Assembly: GCA_904395335.1 (NCBI GenBank)
Contig: CAJFNR010000065.1
Location: 58,599 to 122,598, forward strand
Source of the DNA: Candidatus Avimonas narfae
GTDB taxonomy: Bacteria > Bacillota > Clostridia > Oscillospirales > Acutalibacteraceae
Length of the DNA: 64,000 bases
Direction: 5' to 3'
The notes under the pieces were generated by a model, which was not told where the DNA came from, did not search any database, and saw only the letters and a program-made list of their open reading frames with translations. The position numbers and the translations under genes are program-made. Position 1 is the first letter of the stretch. Every line of letters starts with the position of its first letter. This document shows positions 16,807 to 25,044 of this stretch, in pieces.

Positions 16807-17571
16807 GTGGAAATGGGCCGGGAAGCGGGGAAGCTCGTGGCCGTTTTGTCCCCGGCCAAGCGGATGGCTGCCGTCTCGCTGTTTGACCGGGCAATGACCC
16901 GGCCGGTGTTTGAGGCGGATGCCGCCCACCTGGCGGAGGAACTGAAGAGTTGTCCCGCTTGGCGGTTGGAACCCCTGTTGGGAGTCAACCCGGAGCTGGC
17001 CGTTCAGGCGTTTTGCGCCTATCAGGAGTTTGACCGGGCCGGGGAGTTTCCGGCGCTGCTGTCCTACCGCGGGCTGGCCTATCGGTACGTGGAGGCGGAG
17101 ACGCTGAGCAGGGAAGACTGGGACTTTGCTCAGGAGCACCTGCGCCTGTTCAGCGCGCTGTACGGACTGCTGCGCCCGTTGGACGGTATCCACCCCTACC
17201 GCTTGGAGCTACAGTGCCGCTTCCGCCCCGATGGCCGCACGCTTTACGTCTATTGGGGAAACCGGGTGTGGGAGGAACTGTACCGGGAACGCCCCACCGT
17301 GATCAATCTGGCGTCAGAGGAGTACTCTCGCCTGGTCAGCCGGTACCGCCGGCCGGAGCAGGAGTGGATCACCTGCGAATTTCGTACCTTTCGCAGAGGA
17401 AAGCTGGTAACGTTGCCTGCTTTGGCCAAGATGGCGCGGGGACGGATGGCCCGGGCCATCATCCGGAACCGCTGGGAGCGGCCGGGGCAGTTGGCTGCCT
17501 TTGACGAGGACGGTTACCGCTTCCGGCCGGAGCTGTCCGATACGGCCCGGATGGTATTTGTTCAAGAATAG
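16807..17571 (+). CDS. yaaA: Peroxide stress protein YaaA (UPF0246/DUF328)
   Basis: A 254-aa protein with the YaaA hallmarks: VLSPAKRM near the N-terminus, [21 protein letters not shown] in the centre (LYGLLRPLD is the core), [10 protein letters not shown] and the C-terminal GYRFRPELS. YaaA lowers free iron and DNA damage under peroxide stress in E. coli and is reported to bind DNA. GTG 16807 lies seven bases after GAGGAGG; ATG 16813 is the alternative. It heads a tightly packed operon with a YjbQ protein and a Nudix hydrolase. Confidence 0.92.
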   Translation: MEMGREAGKLVAVLSPAKRMAAVSLFDRAMTRPVFEADAAHLAEELKSCPAWRLEPLLGVNPELAVQAFCAYQEFDRAGEFPALLSYRGLAYRYVEAETLSREDWDFAQEHLRLFSALYGLLRPLDGIHPYRLELQCRFRPDGRTLYVYWGNRVWEELYRERPTVINLASEEYSRLVSRYRRPEQEWITCEFRTFRRGKLVTLPALAKMARGRMARAIIRNRWERPGQLAAFDEDGYRFRPELSDTARMVFVQE

Positions 17572-17581
17572 GAGGAAAAAG

Positions 17582-17998
17582 ATGAAGTCCTATCGAAAAG
17601 AGCTGTTTTTCCATCTGCCCACCCGCCGCGGGCTGGTCAACATCACGCCTCAGGTGGAGGAGGCCCTGCGGGAGAGCGGGATCCGGGAAGGGCTGGTACT
17701 GGTCAACGCCATGAATATCACCGCCAGCGTGTTTATCAACGACGACGAGCCGGGGCTGCACCAGGATTTCGAAAAGTGGCTGGAGGGACTGGCGCCGGAA
17801 AAGCCATACAGCCAGTACCGGCATAACGGCTATGAAGATAACGCCGACGCCCATCTCAAGCGCACCGTCATGGGCCGGGAGGTGGTGGTGGCCGTCACCG
17901 GCGGACGGCTGGATTTCGGCACCTGGGAGCAAATTTTTTACTTCGAATTTGACGGCAAGCGGGACAAGCATGCCCTCATCAAAATCATCGGGGAATAG
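17582..17998 (+). CDS. YjbQ/UPF0047 family protein (secondary thiamine-phosphate synthase)
   Basis: A 138-aa protein of the usual family length. [16 protein letters not shown] and [12 protein letters not shown] with its histidines, followed by [16 protein letters not shown], are the YjbQ signature residues around the putative active site. Some members have weak thiamine-phosphate synthase activity; the true role is open. ATG 17582 follows AGGAGG, ten bases after yaaA ends. The long in-frame extension to 17501 overlaps yaaA and is rejected. Confidence 0.9.
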   Translation: MKSYRKELFFHLPTRRGLVNITPQVEEALRESGIREGLVLVNAMNITASVFINDDEPGLHQDFEKWLEGLAPEKPYSQYRHNGYEDNADAHLKRTVMGREVVVAVTGGRLDFGTWEQIFYFEFDGKRDKHALIKIIGE

Positions 17999-18010
17999 GA
18001 GCGGAACAGC

Positions 18011-18406
18011 ATGAAGGAAATTGCGGCTGCGGTGATCCGCCGGGACGGCAGGCTGCTGCTGTGCCGCCGGGCGGAGAGACCCGGGGATTCCTGCGCAGGG
18101 CTTTGGGAGTTTCCCGGCGGCAAGCGGGAGCCGGGGGAAAGCCTCGAGGATTGTCTCGTCCGGGAATGCAGGGAGGAGCTGGGCGTTCAGGTAAAACCGC
18201 TTCGCGTCCGGGAACAACTCACCCATATTTATCCGGAAATCACGGTGCGTCTGACCTTTTTTGATGCTGAACTCACGGGGGGAGAGCCGGAAACCCGGGT
18301 GCATACTGCCCTGGTGTGGGCGCTTCCCGAGGAGTGGGACCGGTATCCGGTTTGCCCCGCCGACCGGCCTTTGTTGGAGCGCTTAAGAGAGGAAGAAACG
18401 CCGTGA
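18011..18406 (+). CDS. Nudix (MutT-type) pyrophosphohydrolase
   Basis: A 131-aa Nudix protein. The box [18 protein letters not shown] continues to REELGV, matching G-x5-E-x7-RE-U-x-EE-x-G-U. The rest resembles the (deoxy)nucleoside triphosphate pyrophosphohydrolases (MutT/8-oxo-dGTPase). It would clean oxidised nucleotides, which fits co-transcription with the oxidative-stress gene yaaA. The TGA stop overlaps the GTG start of the next gene. Confidence 0.9.
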   Translation: MKEIAAAVIRRDGRLLLCRRAERPGDSCAGLWEFPGGKREPGESLEDCLVRECREELGVQVKPLRVREQLTHIYPEITVRLTFFDAELTGGEPETRVHTALVWALPEEWDRYPVCPADRPLLERLREEETP

Positions 18407-19137
18407 CGGGGCGGATCGACCGATGGGAACGGGACGGCTGTGGGATCACAGTATACGTACCCTCCCGAGCGGAGGAAGGGCTGCCGGTTTTATATGTGGG
18501 GGATGGCGGCTGGGTGTCCGGGGACGCCGGGCTGTGGAATGCGCTGACAGAAGCCGTCGAGGCAATTCCCTGTCTGCTGGCGGCGGTGGAGCCGCGGGAC
18601 CGCGATGCCGACTACACCCCCTGGCCCGCTCCGCCGTTGAAGGCGGGAGAGTCCCCTTTTGCCGGGAGAGCGGAGGAGTACCTGGCGTTTCTGACCGGGC
18701 GGCTGCTTCCGGAGCTGGAGGACCGGTATCCCTTTGCCGACGCCCGGAGGAGGGGGCTGATGGGGTATTCCTTGGGAGGGCTTTTCGCCCTGTATGCCTT
18801 GTACCGTACCGACGCCTTTTGCTGGCTGGGCTGCCTGTCCGGTTCCCTGTGGTATGAGGAATGGACTGCATACATGGCGGCGCACCAGCCCGCCGATCCG
18901 GGAACAGCGGTATACTTGTCCTTGGGACAAGGCGAACACCGGAGCCGTCACCCCCGCCTGGGAGCGGTGTATGCCCGTACGCTGGAGGCGCGGGCGCTGC
19001 TGGAAAAGCAGCTGACCAGCTCCCCGCTATGGGAGGAGCCTCCGGGAGGCCATTTTGCGGATATTCCCGGCCGCTTTGTCCGGGCGGTTTCCCGGTTTGG
19101 ACAGTGCGCGCAGGAGCAAAGGAGAAAGGGTGAGTGA
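18403..19137 (+). CDS. Alpha/beta hydrolase, putative esterase (IroE/YbbA-like)
   Basis: A 244-aa cytoplasmic hydrolase. The nucleophile elbow is GYSLGG with Ser123, and a likely catalytic His lies in PGGHFADIP near the C-terminus. The pattern resembles the esterase D/IroE family, which cleaves small esters or siderophores. GTG 18403 overlaps the Nudix stop (GTGA) and has AGAGGAAG upstream, so the genes are translationally coupled; the frame before this lies inside the Nudix gene. Natural substrate is unknown. Confidence 0.78.
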   Translation: MTGRIDRWERDGCGITVYVPSRAEEGLPVLYVGDGGWVSGDAGLWNALTEAVEAIPCLLAAVEPRDRDADYTPWPAPPLKAGESPFAGRAEEYLAFLTGRLLPELEDRYPFADARRRGLMGYSLGGLFALYALYRTDAFCWLGCLSGSLWYEEWTAYMAAHQPADPGTAVYLSLGQGEHRSRHPRLGAVYARTLEARALLEKQLTSSPLWEEPPGGHFADIPGRFVRAVSRFGQCAQEQRRKGE

Positions 19138-20195
19138 AACACATGGGAGAGTCCATGATGGCGCTGGTGTGCCGGGAAGGGGGAGCACTGTCCCTGGAAG
19201 AACGGCCGGTCCCCCAGTTGCAAGGGGATCGGGACGCCGTAGTAAAGGTCACGCTGTCCACCATCTGCACCAGTGATCTGCATATCCGCCGTGGGGCGGT
19301 CCTCCGGGCAGTACCCGGCACGGTGCTGGGTCACGAATTCGTGGGGGTGGTGACGCAGGCCGGTGCCCGTACCGGTTTGCATCCCGGTGACCGGGTGGCG
19401 GCCAACTGCATCACCTTCTGCGGGGAATGCTGGTTTTGCCGGCACGGCTATATCAACAACTGCGAACGCGGAGGCTGGGAGCTGGGCTGCCGCATCGACG
19501 GCTGCCAGGCGGAATTCGTCCGGGTGCCCTTCGCCGATCAGGGACTGACCCGTATTCCTGACGGAGTGACGGATGAAAACGCCCTGTTTCTGGGGGATAT
19601 CCTGGCTAGCGGTTATTTCGGCGCCGAACTGTTGGGCATTCGCCCCGGCGACGCGGTGGCTGTCATCGGGGCGGGGCCGGTGGGGCTCTGTGCCATGGCC
19701 TGCGCCCGGCTGTTCGGCGCGGCGCAGATCGTGGCTCTGGATCTCGACGAAAACCGGTTGGAGGTGGCCCAGAGGCAAGGGCTATGCGATGCCGTCGTGC
19801 ATCCCGGAAAAGAGGATGCCCCGGCGGCGATCCGGCAGATGACGCCCCACAGCGGCGCGGACGGGGTAGTGGAGGCCGCCGGTGGGGCGGATACCTTTCA
19901 ACTGGCCTGGCAGCTGGCGCGGCCCAACGCCACAGTGGCTTTGGTGGCCATGTACGAACAGGACCAGTGCCTACCTCTGCCCGCCATGTACGGGAAAAAC
20001 CTGACCTTCCGCACCGGTGGAGTGGACGCGGTCCACGGGGAACGGCTGATGGGGTTGCTGGCGGCGGGAAAGCTGAACACAGATTTCCTCATCACCCACC
20101 GGGCGCCCCTCAACGATATTCTGGAGGGGTACCGCGTGTTTGAGCACCGGCTGGACGGTTGTCTCAAATGGGCGGTGACGCCTTATCAGCACTGA
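19134..20195 (+). CDS. Zinc-dependent alcohol dehydrogenase (MDR family)
   Basis: A 353-aa medium-chain dehydrogenase. The catalytic zinc residues are the Cys of TICTSDLH and the His of GHEF; the structural zinc loop has CGECWFCRHGYINNC with its four cysteines. VAVIGAGPVGLCAM is the nucleotide-binding loop, followed by LDLDENR, where Asp suggests NAD. It oxidises alcohols or polyols, or works in reverse. GTG 19134 overlaps the preceding stop and has AAAGGAG nine bases upstream; ATG 19155 or 19158 is equally plausible from family N-termini. Confidence 0.85.
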   Translation: MKHMGESMMALVCREGGALSLEERPVPQLQGDRDAVVKVTLSTICTSDLHIRRGAVLRAVPGTVLGHEFVGVVTQAGARTGLHPGDRVAANCITFCGECWFCRHGYINNCERGGWELGCRIDGCQAEFVRVPFADQGLTRIPDGVTDENALFLGDILASGYFGAELLGIRPGDAVAVIGAGPVGLCAMACARLFGAAQIVALDLDENRLEVAQRQGLCDAVVHPGKEDAPAAIRQMTPHSGADGVVEAAGGADTFQLAWQLARPNATVALVAMYEQDQCLPLPAMYGKNLTFRTGGVDAVHGERLMGLLAAGKLNTDFLITHRAPLNDILEGYRVFEHRLDGCLKWAVTPYQH

Positions 20196-20219
20196 CAGAC
20201 AAGAGAAAGGAACGGATTT

Positions 20220-20462
20220 ATGAGACTGGACAAGTATCTGAAGGTGTCCCGGCTGATCAAGCGGCGCACCGTAGCCAACGAAGCCTGCGATGCCGGGCGC
20301 ATTCTGGTGAACGACAAACCCGCCCGGGCCTCCTACGAAGTGAAGGAGGGGGATATCATCGGGATCGACCTGGGGGCCCGCTCCCTGCGGGCCAAGGTGG
20401 TTTCCGTCAAGGAGACAGCGGGCAAGGAGGAAGCGGCGCTGATGTACCAGCTGCTGGACTGA
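20220..20462 (+). CDS. rqcP: S4-domain RNA-binding protein RqcP (YabO)
   Basis: An 80-aa protein that is essentially one S4 domain: MRLDKYLKVSRLIKRRTVAN with VNDKPARASYEVKEGD. RqcP works with RqcH on 50S subunits in bacterial ribosome-associated quality control, helping C-terminal alanine tailing of stalled chains. It is first of the rqcP-yabP-yabQ-divIC-yabR block, the same order as yabO-yabP-yabQ-divIC-yabR in Bacillus. GAAAGGA precedes the ATG. Confidence 0.95.
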   Translation: MRLDKYLKVSRLIKRRTVANEACDAGRILVNDKPARASYEVKEGDIIGIDLGARSLRAKVVSVKETAGKEEAALMYQLLD

Positions 20463-20485
20463 CCTCACCGGATCACGCTCCGGGG

Positions 20486-20514
20486 GAATAAAGGCGGCTT
20501 TCTTCTCATAAAGA
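20486..20514 (+). promoter_or_regulatory. Candidate sigma-E promoter of yabPQ
   Basis: GAATAAA (20486-20492), a 14-bp spacer and CATAAAGA (20507-20514) match the sigma-E consensus KMATATT-N14-CATACAnT at five of seven positions in each half. yabP is sigma-E dependent in Bacillus. An imperfect inverted repeat (about 20489-20538) overlaps it and could instead be a weak terminator after rqcP. Confidence 0.35.
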
Positions 20515-20566
20515 TGGGATGAGAACGAAGGCCGCTTTTCGGCCGGAAAGGCAGAGGGAGTGCGTC

Positions 20567-20848
20567 ATGACAGAAGGCAAAAACACCGTTCAGATGCCCC
20601 ATCAATTGATTCTGGAGGACCGGCGCGCCCTGACGGTTTCGGGCGTCTCCGACGTGGACAGCTTTGACGAGGTGACCGTAACCGTCTACACCGACATGGG
20701 CGAGCTGACGGTCAAGGGGGAGGGGCTGCACATCAACCGCCTCAACATCGAGACAGGCGAGCTGACTCTGGAGGGCAGCATCCAGTCCCTGACCTACGCG
20801 GAGGTGCCGTCCCGTTCCGGGGGCTTTTTCGGCCGCCTGTTCAAATAG
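20567..20848 (+). CDS. yabP: Sporulation protein YabP
   Basis: A 93-aa protein. MPHQLILEDRRALTVSGVSDVDSFDE followed by HINRLNIETGELTLEG (core words: LILEDR, VSGVSDVDSFDE, LNIETGEL) is the YabP/YqfC family pattern, a beta-rich fold. YabP is made in the mother cell and is needed for spore-coat or cortex assembly in some species. ATG 20567 follows GAGGGAG; the longer in-frame start at 20519 lacks a site. Confidence 0.93.
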   Translation: MTEGKNTVQMPHQLILEDRRALTVSGVSDVDSFDEVTVTVYTDMGELTVKGEGLHINRLNIETGELTLEGSIQSLTYAEVPSRSGGFFGRLFK

Positions 20849-20860
20849 GGGTGCCGTGCG

Positions 20861-21394
20861 GTGGAATGGACGAACGGCAGTCAGGTGTACGATCTGCTCC
20901 TTTCCTGCGGGCTGGGATTTCTTCTGGGCGCGTATTACGACGTGTTCCGGGTGCTTCGGCTGGCCCTGAAGTCCGGGAAGCGGGCGATCTTTTTTCAGGA
21001 TGTGTTCTTTTTCGCCTCAGCGGCGGTGATCACGTTTTTGTTTGCGCTGGCCGTCACCGACGGCCAGCTGCGGTTTTATGTCTTTCTGGGAGAAGGGGCG
21101 GGCTTTGCCGCTTACTACTTCACCATCGGACGGATGGTGATGCGCTTTGCCGGTGCGGCCATCCGGACGGTCCTCCGCATCTGGAAGCTGTTCTGGACTG
21201 CGGTGCGGTTCCCCCTAAGCCTGCTGTGGAAGCTTCTTCGTCCGCTCTTTAGCCAAGCCTGGCATTTCCTGCAAAAAATTCTGGAAAAACCCGCCGTTTT
21301 TTTCAAAAAAGGCTTGAAACAGATTAGAAGTGTATTGTATAATCTATTAAACAAGCGGCGCTCTGCTCAGGCGGAAGACGAACGGACGGTTTAA
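20861..21394 (+). CDS. yabQ: Spore cortex biosynthesis protein YabQ
   Basis: A 177-aa membrane protein with about three to four N-terminal helices. The start VYDLLLSCGLGFLLGAYYDVFRVLR is the YabQ family signature (core: LLGAYYDVFRVLR), followed by a basic C-terminal tail. In Bacillus YabQ localises to the outer forespore membrane and is needed for cortex formation. GTG 20861 is used; the Shine-Dalgarno (AGGGG) is weak, which may mean translational coupling to yabP twelve bases upstream. Confidence 0.92.
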   Translation: MEWTNGSQVYDLLLSCGLGFLLGAYYDVFRVLRLALKSGKRAIFFQDVFFFASAAVITFLFALAVTDGQLRFYVFLGEGAGFAAYYFTIGRMVMRFAGAAIRTVLRIWKLFWTAVRFPLSLLWKLLRPLFSQAWHFLQKILEKPAVFFKKGLKQIRSVLYNLLNKRRSAQAEDERTV

Positions 21395-21416
21395 AGGAAA
21401 GGCGGGGACAGCTTCC

Positions 21417-21707
21417 ATGAAGGCCGGAAAGAAAAAGAAAAGCATTTTTCTTCGGGTCGCCCTGTTGGCTTTCTCCGTTTATGTCCTGGTGTCTCTGGTT
21501 CAGCTGCAGATGGATATTCAGAAGCGGCAGCAGCAGCTGGATGACATCAAAGAACAGATCCGCGTTCAGACCAGCCTCAACGAGGATGTACAGAACAAAA
21601 CCGATCACTATGAACGCTATTTGGAAGAAAAGAGCCGCGAGCAGGGCATGGCCAGACCCGGCGAAACGATCTACAAGGAGATTCCGGCCGATTCGTCGGA
21701 AAATTAA
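21417..21707 (+). CDS. divIC: Septum formation initiator, DivIC/FtsB family
   Basis: A 96-aa bitopic protein: a basic N-terminus (KAGKKKKS), one membrane helix at residues 10-28, then a heptad-rich coiled coil (LQMDIQKRQQQLDDIKEQI) and a short tail with ARPGETIYKEI, as in DivIC/FtsL/FtsB proteins. It assembles with FtsL and DivIB/FtsQ at the division septum. Position between yabQ and yabR matches Bacillus divIC. Confidence 0.9.
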   Translation: MKAGKKKKSIFLRVALLAFSVYVLVSLVQLQMDIQKRQQQLDDIKEQIRVQTSLNEDVQNKTDHYERYLEEKSREQGMARPGETIYKEIPADSSEN

Positions 21708-21727
21708 TAGGGGGAAAACAGGCGTAT

Positions 21728-22177
21728 ATGCAGCAGCTTGAAGTTGGAGCGGTGTTGGAAGGGAAGGTCACGGGGATCACCAAATTCGGCGCTTTTGTGG
21801 AGCTGCCGGGCGGCAAAACCGGCATGGTCCATATCTCCGAGGTGGCGCCCACCTATGTGAAGGAAATCCGGGATTATGTGACGGAGAACCAGACGGTCAA
21901 GGTCAAGGTGCTCAGCATCGGGGACGATGGACGGGTCAGCCTCTCCATCAAGAAGGCCATGGAACAGCCCCGGGGCACGGCCCGGCGGCGCCCGGCGGTT
22001 TCTCCCGGCCGTCCCGGCGGCTTTGAGTGGCAGAGCAAAAGCAACGAATCGGGCAGCTTTGAGGATATGATGTCCCGGTTCAAGCAGACCAGCGACGAAA
22101 AGATGCTGGATCTCAAGCGCTCCCGCGACGGCAAGCACGGCGGTTTTTCCCGCCGCGGCGGTGGCGGCGGCAAATAG
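21728..22177 (+). CDS. yabR: S1 domain RNA-binding protein YabR
   Basis: A 149-aa protein. Residues 5-75 form one S1 domain (VGAVLEGKVTGITKFGAFVEL, GMVHISEVAPTYV, VKVLSIGDDGRVSLSIKK). The C-terminal half is low-complexity, arginine- and glycine-rich, and ends RRGGGGGK, a likely RNA-contacting tail. It matches the general-stress protein 13/YabR group. Role on RNA or ribosomes is inferred only. A terminator follows. Confidence 0.9.
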   Translation: MQQLEVGAVLEGKVTGITKFGAFVELPGGKTGMVHISEVAPTYVKEIRDYVTENQTVKVKVLSIGDDGRVSLSIKKAMEQPRGTARRRPAVSPGRPGGFEWQSKSNESGSFEDMMSRFKQTSDEKMLDLKRSRDGKHGGFSRRGGGGGK

Positions 22178-22185
22178 GAAAACAG

Positions 22186-22210
22186 CGGAGTGGTAAGCAC
22201 TCCGTTTTTT
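22186..22210 (+). terminator. Rho-independent terminator after yabR
   Basis: CGGAGTG (22186-22192) pairs with CACTCCG (22198-22204) over a 5-nt loop, followed by six T. Confidence 0.8.
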
Positions 22211-22261
22211 CTTGTGCCAAAGGAATCCGCATCTGTCCATTGTGAAAGGAATCAAAAGCGT

Positions 22262-23434
22262 ATGAGAATCATCAACGCCCATGTGTATCCCATGGATGCG
22301 CCGGAGATTGAAAACGGATATGTGTCGATACGGGACGGCCGCATTGCCGCCTTAGGGGATATGCCCCAATGCCCGGAGGACCCGGAAACGTTTGATGCCC
22401 AGGGAGGAGGGCTGTACCCTGGCTTTGTGGATGCCCACACCCATCTGGGAATGTGGGAGGACGGCCTGGGTTTTGAAGGGGACGACGGCAACGAGGATAC
22501 GGATCCCTGTATGCCGCAGTTGCGGGGTGTCGATGCGGTCAATCCTCTGGACCGCTGTTTCCGCGAGGCGCTGGAGGCAGGGGTGACCACTGTAGTTACC
22601 GGCCCCGGCAGTGCCAATCCCATCGGCGGACAACTGTGCGCCATGAAAACATATGGCTGTGCCGAGGACGGCAATGCCGGGTGCATCGACGACGTGCTGG
22701 TGGCTGCGCCGGTGGCGATGAAGATGGCGCTGGGGGAGAACCCCAAGTCTTCTTACCATGAAAAAAATCAGACGCCGGTGACCCGCATGGCCACGGCCTC
22801 CCTGATTCGGGAACAGCTGGCCAGGGCCCGACGGTACGATCAGGACAAGCGCCGGGCGGCGGAGGATGACGAGGTGGACGAGCCGGAATATGACAGCAGC
22901 CTGGAGGCATTGCTGCCCGTGATACGGGGAGAGCTCCCGGTTCACTTTCACGCCCACCGGCTGGACGACATTTACACCGCCCGCCGCCTGGCCCGGGAGT
23001 TTGACCTGAACATGGTGATTGTCCACGGAACAGAGGCCCATCGGGCGGCAAAACGGCTGGGGGACGAGCGCATTCCGGTGTTGTGCGGCCCGCTGCTGTG
23101 CGACCGGTCCAAGCCGGAGCTGCGGGAGCTGACGCCAGCTACGCCGGCCCGGCTGCGGGAGGCGGGGGTGGAGATTGCCATCATTACTGACCATCCCGTG
23201 ATACCGGAGCAGTATCTGCCGCTGTGCGCCGGACTGGCCGTGCGGGAAGGGCTTCCCTATGACGAAGCGCTGAAGGCCATCACCCTCTATCCTGCCCGCA
23301 TCCTGGGTATAGCTGACCGGGTGGGGTCTTTGACGCCGGGGAAGGACGCGGATCTGGTTCTATTCCGGGAGGATCCGCTGACAGTGGCGGCGCGGCCCGC
23401 GGCGGTGTTTGCCGCCGGGCGCCGCGTACGGTAA
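22262..23434 (+). CDS. Metal-dependent amidohydrolase
   Basis: A 390-aa amidohydrolase-superfamily protein. The metal motif is GFVDAHTHLG near residue 60, with further candidate ligands in HFHAHR, VHGTEAH and TDHPV, and the C-terminus has ITLYPARILGIADRVGSLTPGKDADLV, the beta-sandwich return typical of imidazolonepropionase/dihydroorotase-like proteins (core: PGKDADLV). It hydrolyses a C-N bond of an unknown compound. ATG 22262 follows AAAGGAA; the frame upstream runs through the terminator. The next gene starts 14 bp later. Confidence 0.85.
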   Translation: MRIINAHVYPMDAPEIENGYVSIRDGRIAALGDMPQCPEDPETFDAQGGGLYPGFVDAHTHLGMWEDGLGFEGDDGNEDTDPCMPQLRGVDAVNPLDRCFREALEAGVTTVVTGPGSANPIGGQLCAMKTYGCAEDGNAGCIDDVLVAAPVAMKMALGENPKSSYHEKNQTPVTRMATASLIREQLARARRYDQDKRRAAEDDEVDEPEYDSSLEALLPVIRGELPVHFHAHRLDDIYTARRLAREFDLNMVIVHGTEAHRAAKRLGDERIPVLCGPLLCDRSKPELRELTPATPARLREAGVEIAIITDHPVIPEQYLPLCAGLAVREGLPYDEALKAITLYPARILGIADRVGSLTPGKDADLVLFREDPLTVAARPAAVFAAGRRVR

Positions 23435-23448
23435 AGGGGGAGAACAGG

Positions 23449-24291
23449 ATGAGAGAAATATCCGTCGGGGAGATCGCACGGACGGTCCGGGATCTGTGCA
23501 TCGAAGCCAACCGCCGCCTTCCCCGGGATGTGGAAAAGGCGGTGCGGTCTGCCGCCGGGCGGGAGGAGCAACCCTTGGCCCGGGATATCATGGGGGATTT
23601 GCTGGAAAACATGAAGGCAGCCGAGGAATTGTGTCTCCCTGTCTGCCAGGATACCGGTATGGCTGTGGTATTTGCCGACGTGGGACAGGAGGTCCATATT
23701 GCAGGAGGGCTGTTGTCCGAGGCGGTGAACCGGGGAGTGGCTGCCGGCTATGTGGAGGGTCGTCTGCGCTGCTCCGTGGTGGGGGATCCGCTCCGCCGGG
23801 GCAACACAGGAGACAATACCCCCGCCGTGCTGCATACCCGGCTGGTGCCGGGGGATCGCCTGACGCTGACCGTTGCGCCCAAGGGCTTTGGCAGTGAAAA
23901 TATGAGCCGGCTGAAAATGCTGACGCCTGCCGCCGACCGGCAAACCGTTCTCGATTTCATTTGTGAAACGGCCCGGCTTGCCGGAAGCAATCCCTGTCCG
24001 CCCATGGTTCTGGGGGTGGGGATCGGCGGCGATTTCGAGCTCTGTGCCGAACTGGCCAAGCGCGCCCTGTGCCGGCCGCTGGATGTTCCCCATCCCGACC
24101 CCTATTACGCCCAGATGGAGCGGGACGCCTTGGAGGCGGTTAACCGTCTGGGGATTGGACCTCAGGGCTTCGGCGGCCATGCCACCGCCCTATCGGTGCA
24201 GATTGAAACCTACCCTACCCATATTGCCGGACTGCCGGTGGCGGTGAACGTAGGTTGCCATGTCACACGCCATGCTCAAGCGGTGTTATGA
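23449..24291 (+). CDS. Class I fumarate hydratase, alpha subunit (FumA/TtdA-like)
   Basis: A 280-aa protein matching the N-terminal (iron-sulfur) half of class I fumarases. The three presumed [4Fe-4S] cysteines are Cys66 (PVCQDTG), Cys183 (NPCPPM) and Cys270 (VGCHVTRH), and GVGIGGDFE and PKGFGSENMS are family motifs. Together with a beta subunit it hydrates fumarate to malate. No beta subunit gene follows; the next gene is hpf. The protein could also belong to a tartrate-dehydratase-like enzyme. It appears co-transcribed with the amidohydrolase. Confidence 0.88.
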   Translation: MREISVGEIARTVRDLCIEANRRLPRDVEKAVRSAAGREEQPLARDIMGDLLENMKAAEELCLPVCQDTGMAVVFADVGQEVHIAGGLLSEAVNRGVAAGYVEGRLRCSVVGDPLRRGNTGDNTPAVLHTRLVPGDRLTLTVAPKGFGSENMSRLKMLTPAADRQTVLDFICETARLAGSNPCPPMVLGVGIGGDFELCAELAKRALCRPLDVPHPDPYYAQMERDALEAVNRLGIGPQGFGGHATALSVQIETYPTHIAGLPVAVNVGCHVTRHAQAVL

Positions 24292-24453
24292 CCCTCTGCC
24301 TGATAGCACACCGAACAAAACAAAGAAAGTTTGCTTTTTTCTCGTAAATTATTCATAAAATCCTCTTTCCATTTTGGAGTAAACAGGGTAAAATAGCCTT
24401 AGGGCGATGGAAAAATACTCTCGCTCCGATAATAAGCCAAAGGAGGATTCATC

Positions 24454-24981
24454 ATGAAAACCAACGTTACAGGCCGCAAGCTTTCACTGCGCCCCTCTTT
24501 TGTGGAAAAAACCGAGAAAAAGCTGTCCAAGCTGGATAAATTCTTTGAGGATGATGCCCGGGCGGATGTCACCGTCAAACAGGAGGGCAACGGGTTCAAG
24601 GTGGAAACCACCATCCACAATCAGGGGATGGTGTACCGGGCGGAGGAAGCCGCTCCGGATATGGTGGAGGCGCTGGATAAGCTCATCGACAAGCTGGTTC
24701 GCCAGATCCGCAAGAACAAGACACGCCTTGAAAAGCGGCTGAGGGAGGAAGCATTTGCCGTGCCTCCTCCCCCCGAGGAGGAGGAAACGGAAGAGGAGTA
24801 CGCTGTGGTGCGCTCCAAGTCCTTCCCGGTCAAGCCGCTGGACGTGGAGGAAGCCATCCTACAGATGAATCTGCTGGGACATCAGTTCTATATGTTCCGC
24901 AACATGGATTCCGGTGAAATCAATGTGGTGTATCGCCGCCAGGACGGCCATTACGGCCTGCTGGAGCCTAATGCGGACTGA
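24454..24981 (+). CDS. hpf: Ribosome hibernation promoting factor, long form
   Basis: A 175-aa long HPF. Residues 1-100 form the HPF/YfiA domain (KKLSKLDKFFEDDARADV, ALDKLIDKLVRQIRKNKTRL), a linker rich in Pro and Glu follows (PPPPEEEETEEE), and the C-terminal dimerisation domain has VVRSKSFPVKPLDVEEAILQ and YRRQDGHYGLLEP. It pairs 70S ribosomes into 100S dimers in stationary phase. AAAGGAGG precedes ATG 24454. A TAAAAT -10-like element is at 24389-24394, without a good -35. Confidence 0.95.
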   Translation: MKTNVTGRKLSLRPSFVEKTEKKLSKLDKFFEDDARADVTVKQEGNGFKVETTIHNQGMVYRAEEAAPDMVEALDKLIDKLVRQIRKNKTRLEKRLREEAFAVPPPPEEEETEEEYAVVRSKSFPVKPLDVEEAILQMNLLGHQFYMFRNMDSGEINVVYRRQDGHYGLLEPNAD

Positions 24982-24995
24982 TTGGTAAGAAAGAG

Positions 24996-25026
24996 CCGGC
25001 CGCGGCGGTATGCCGCGGCCGGTTTT
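24996..25026 (+). terminator. Rho-independent terminator after hpf
   Basis: An 11-bp perfect GC stem (24996-25006 / 25012-25022), a GGTAT loop and four T follow the hpf stop. Confidence 0.85.
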
Positions 25027-25044
25027 GAGTGAAGGAAGGGTTTT

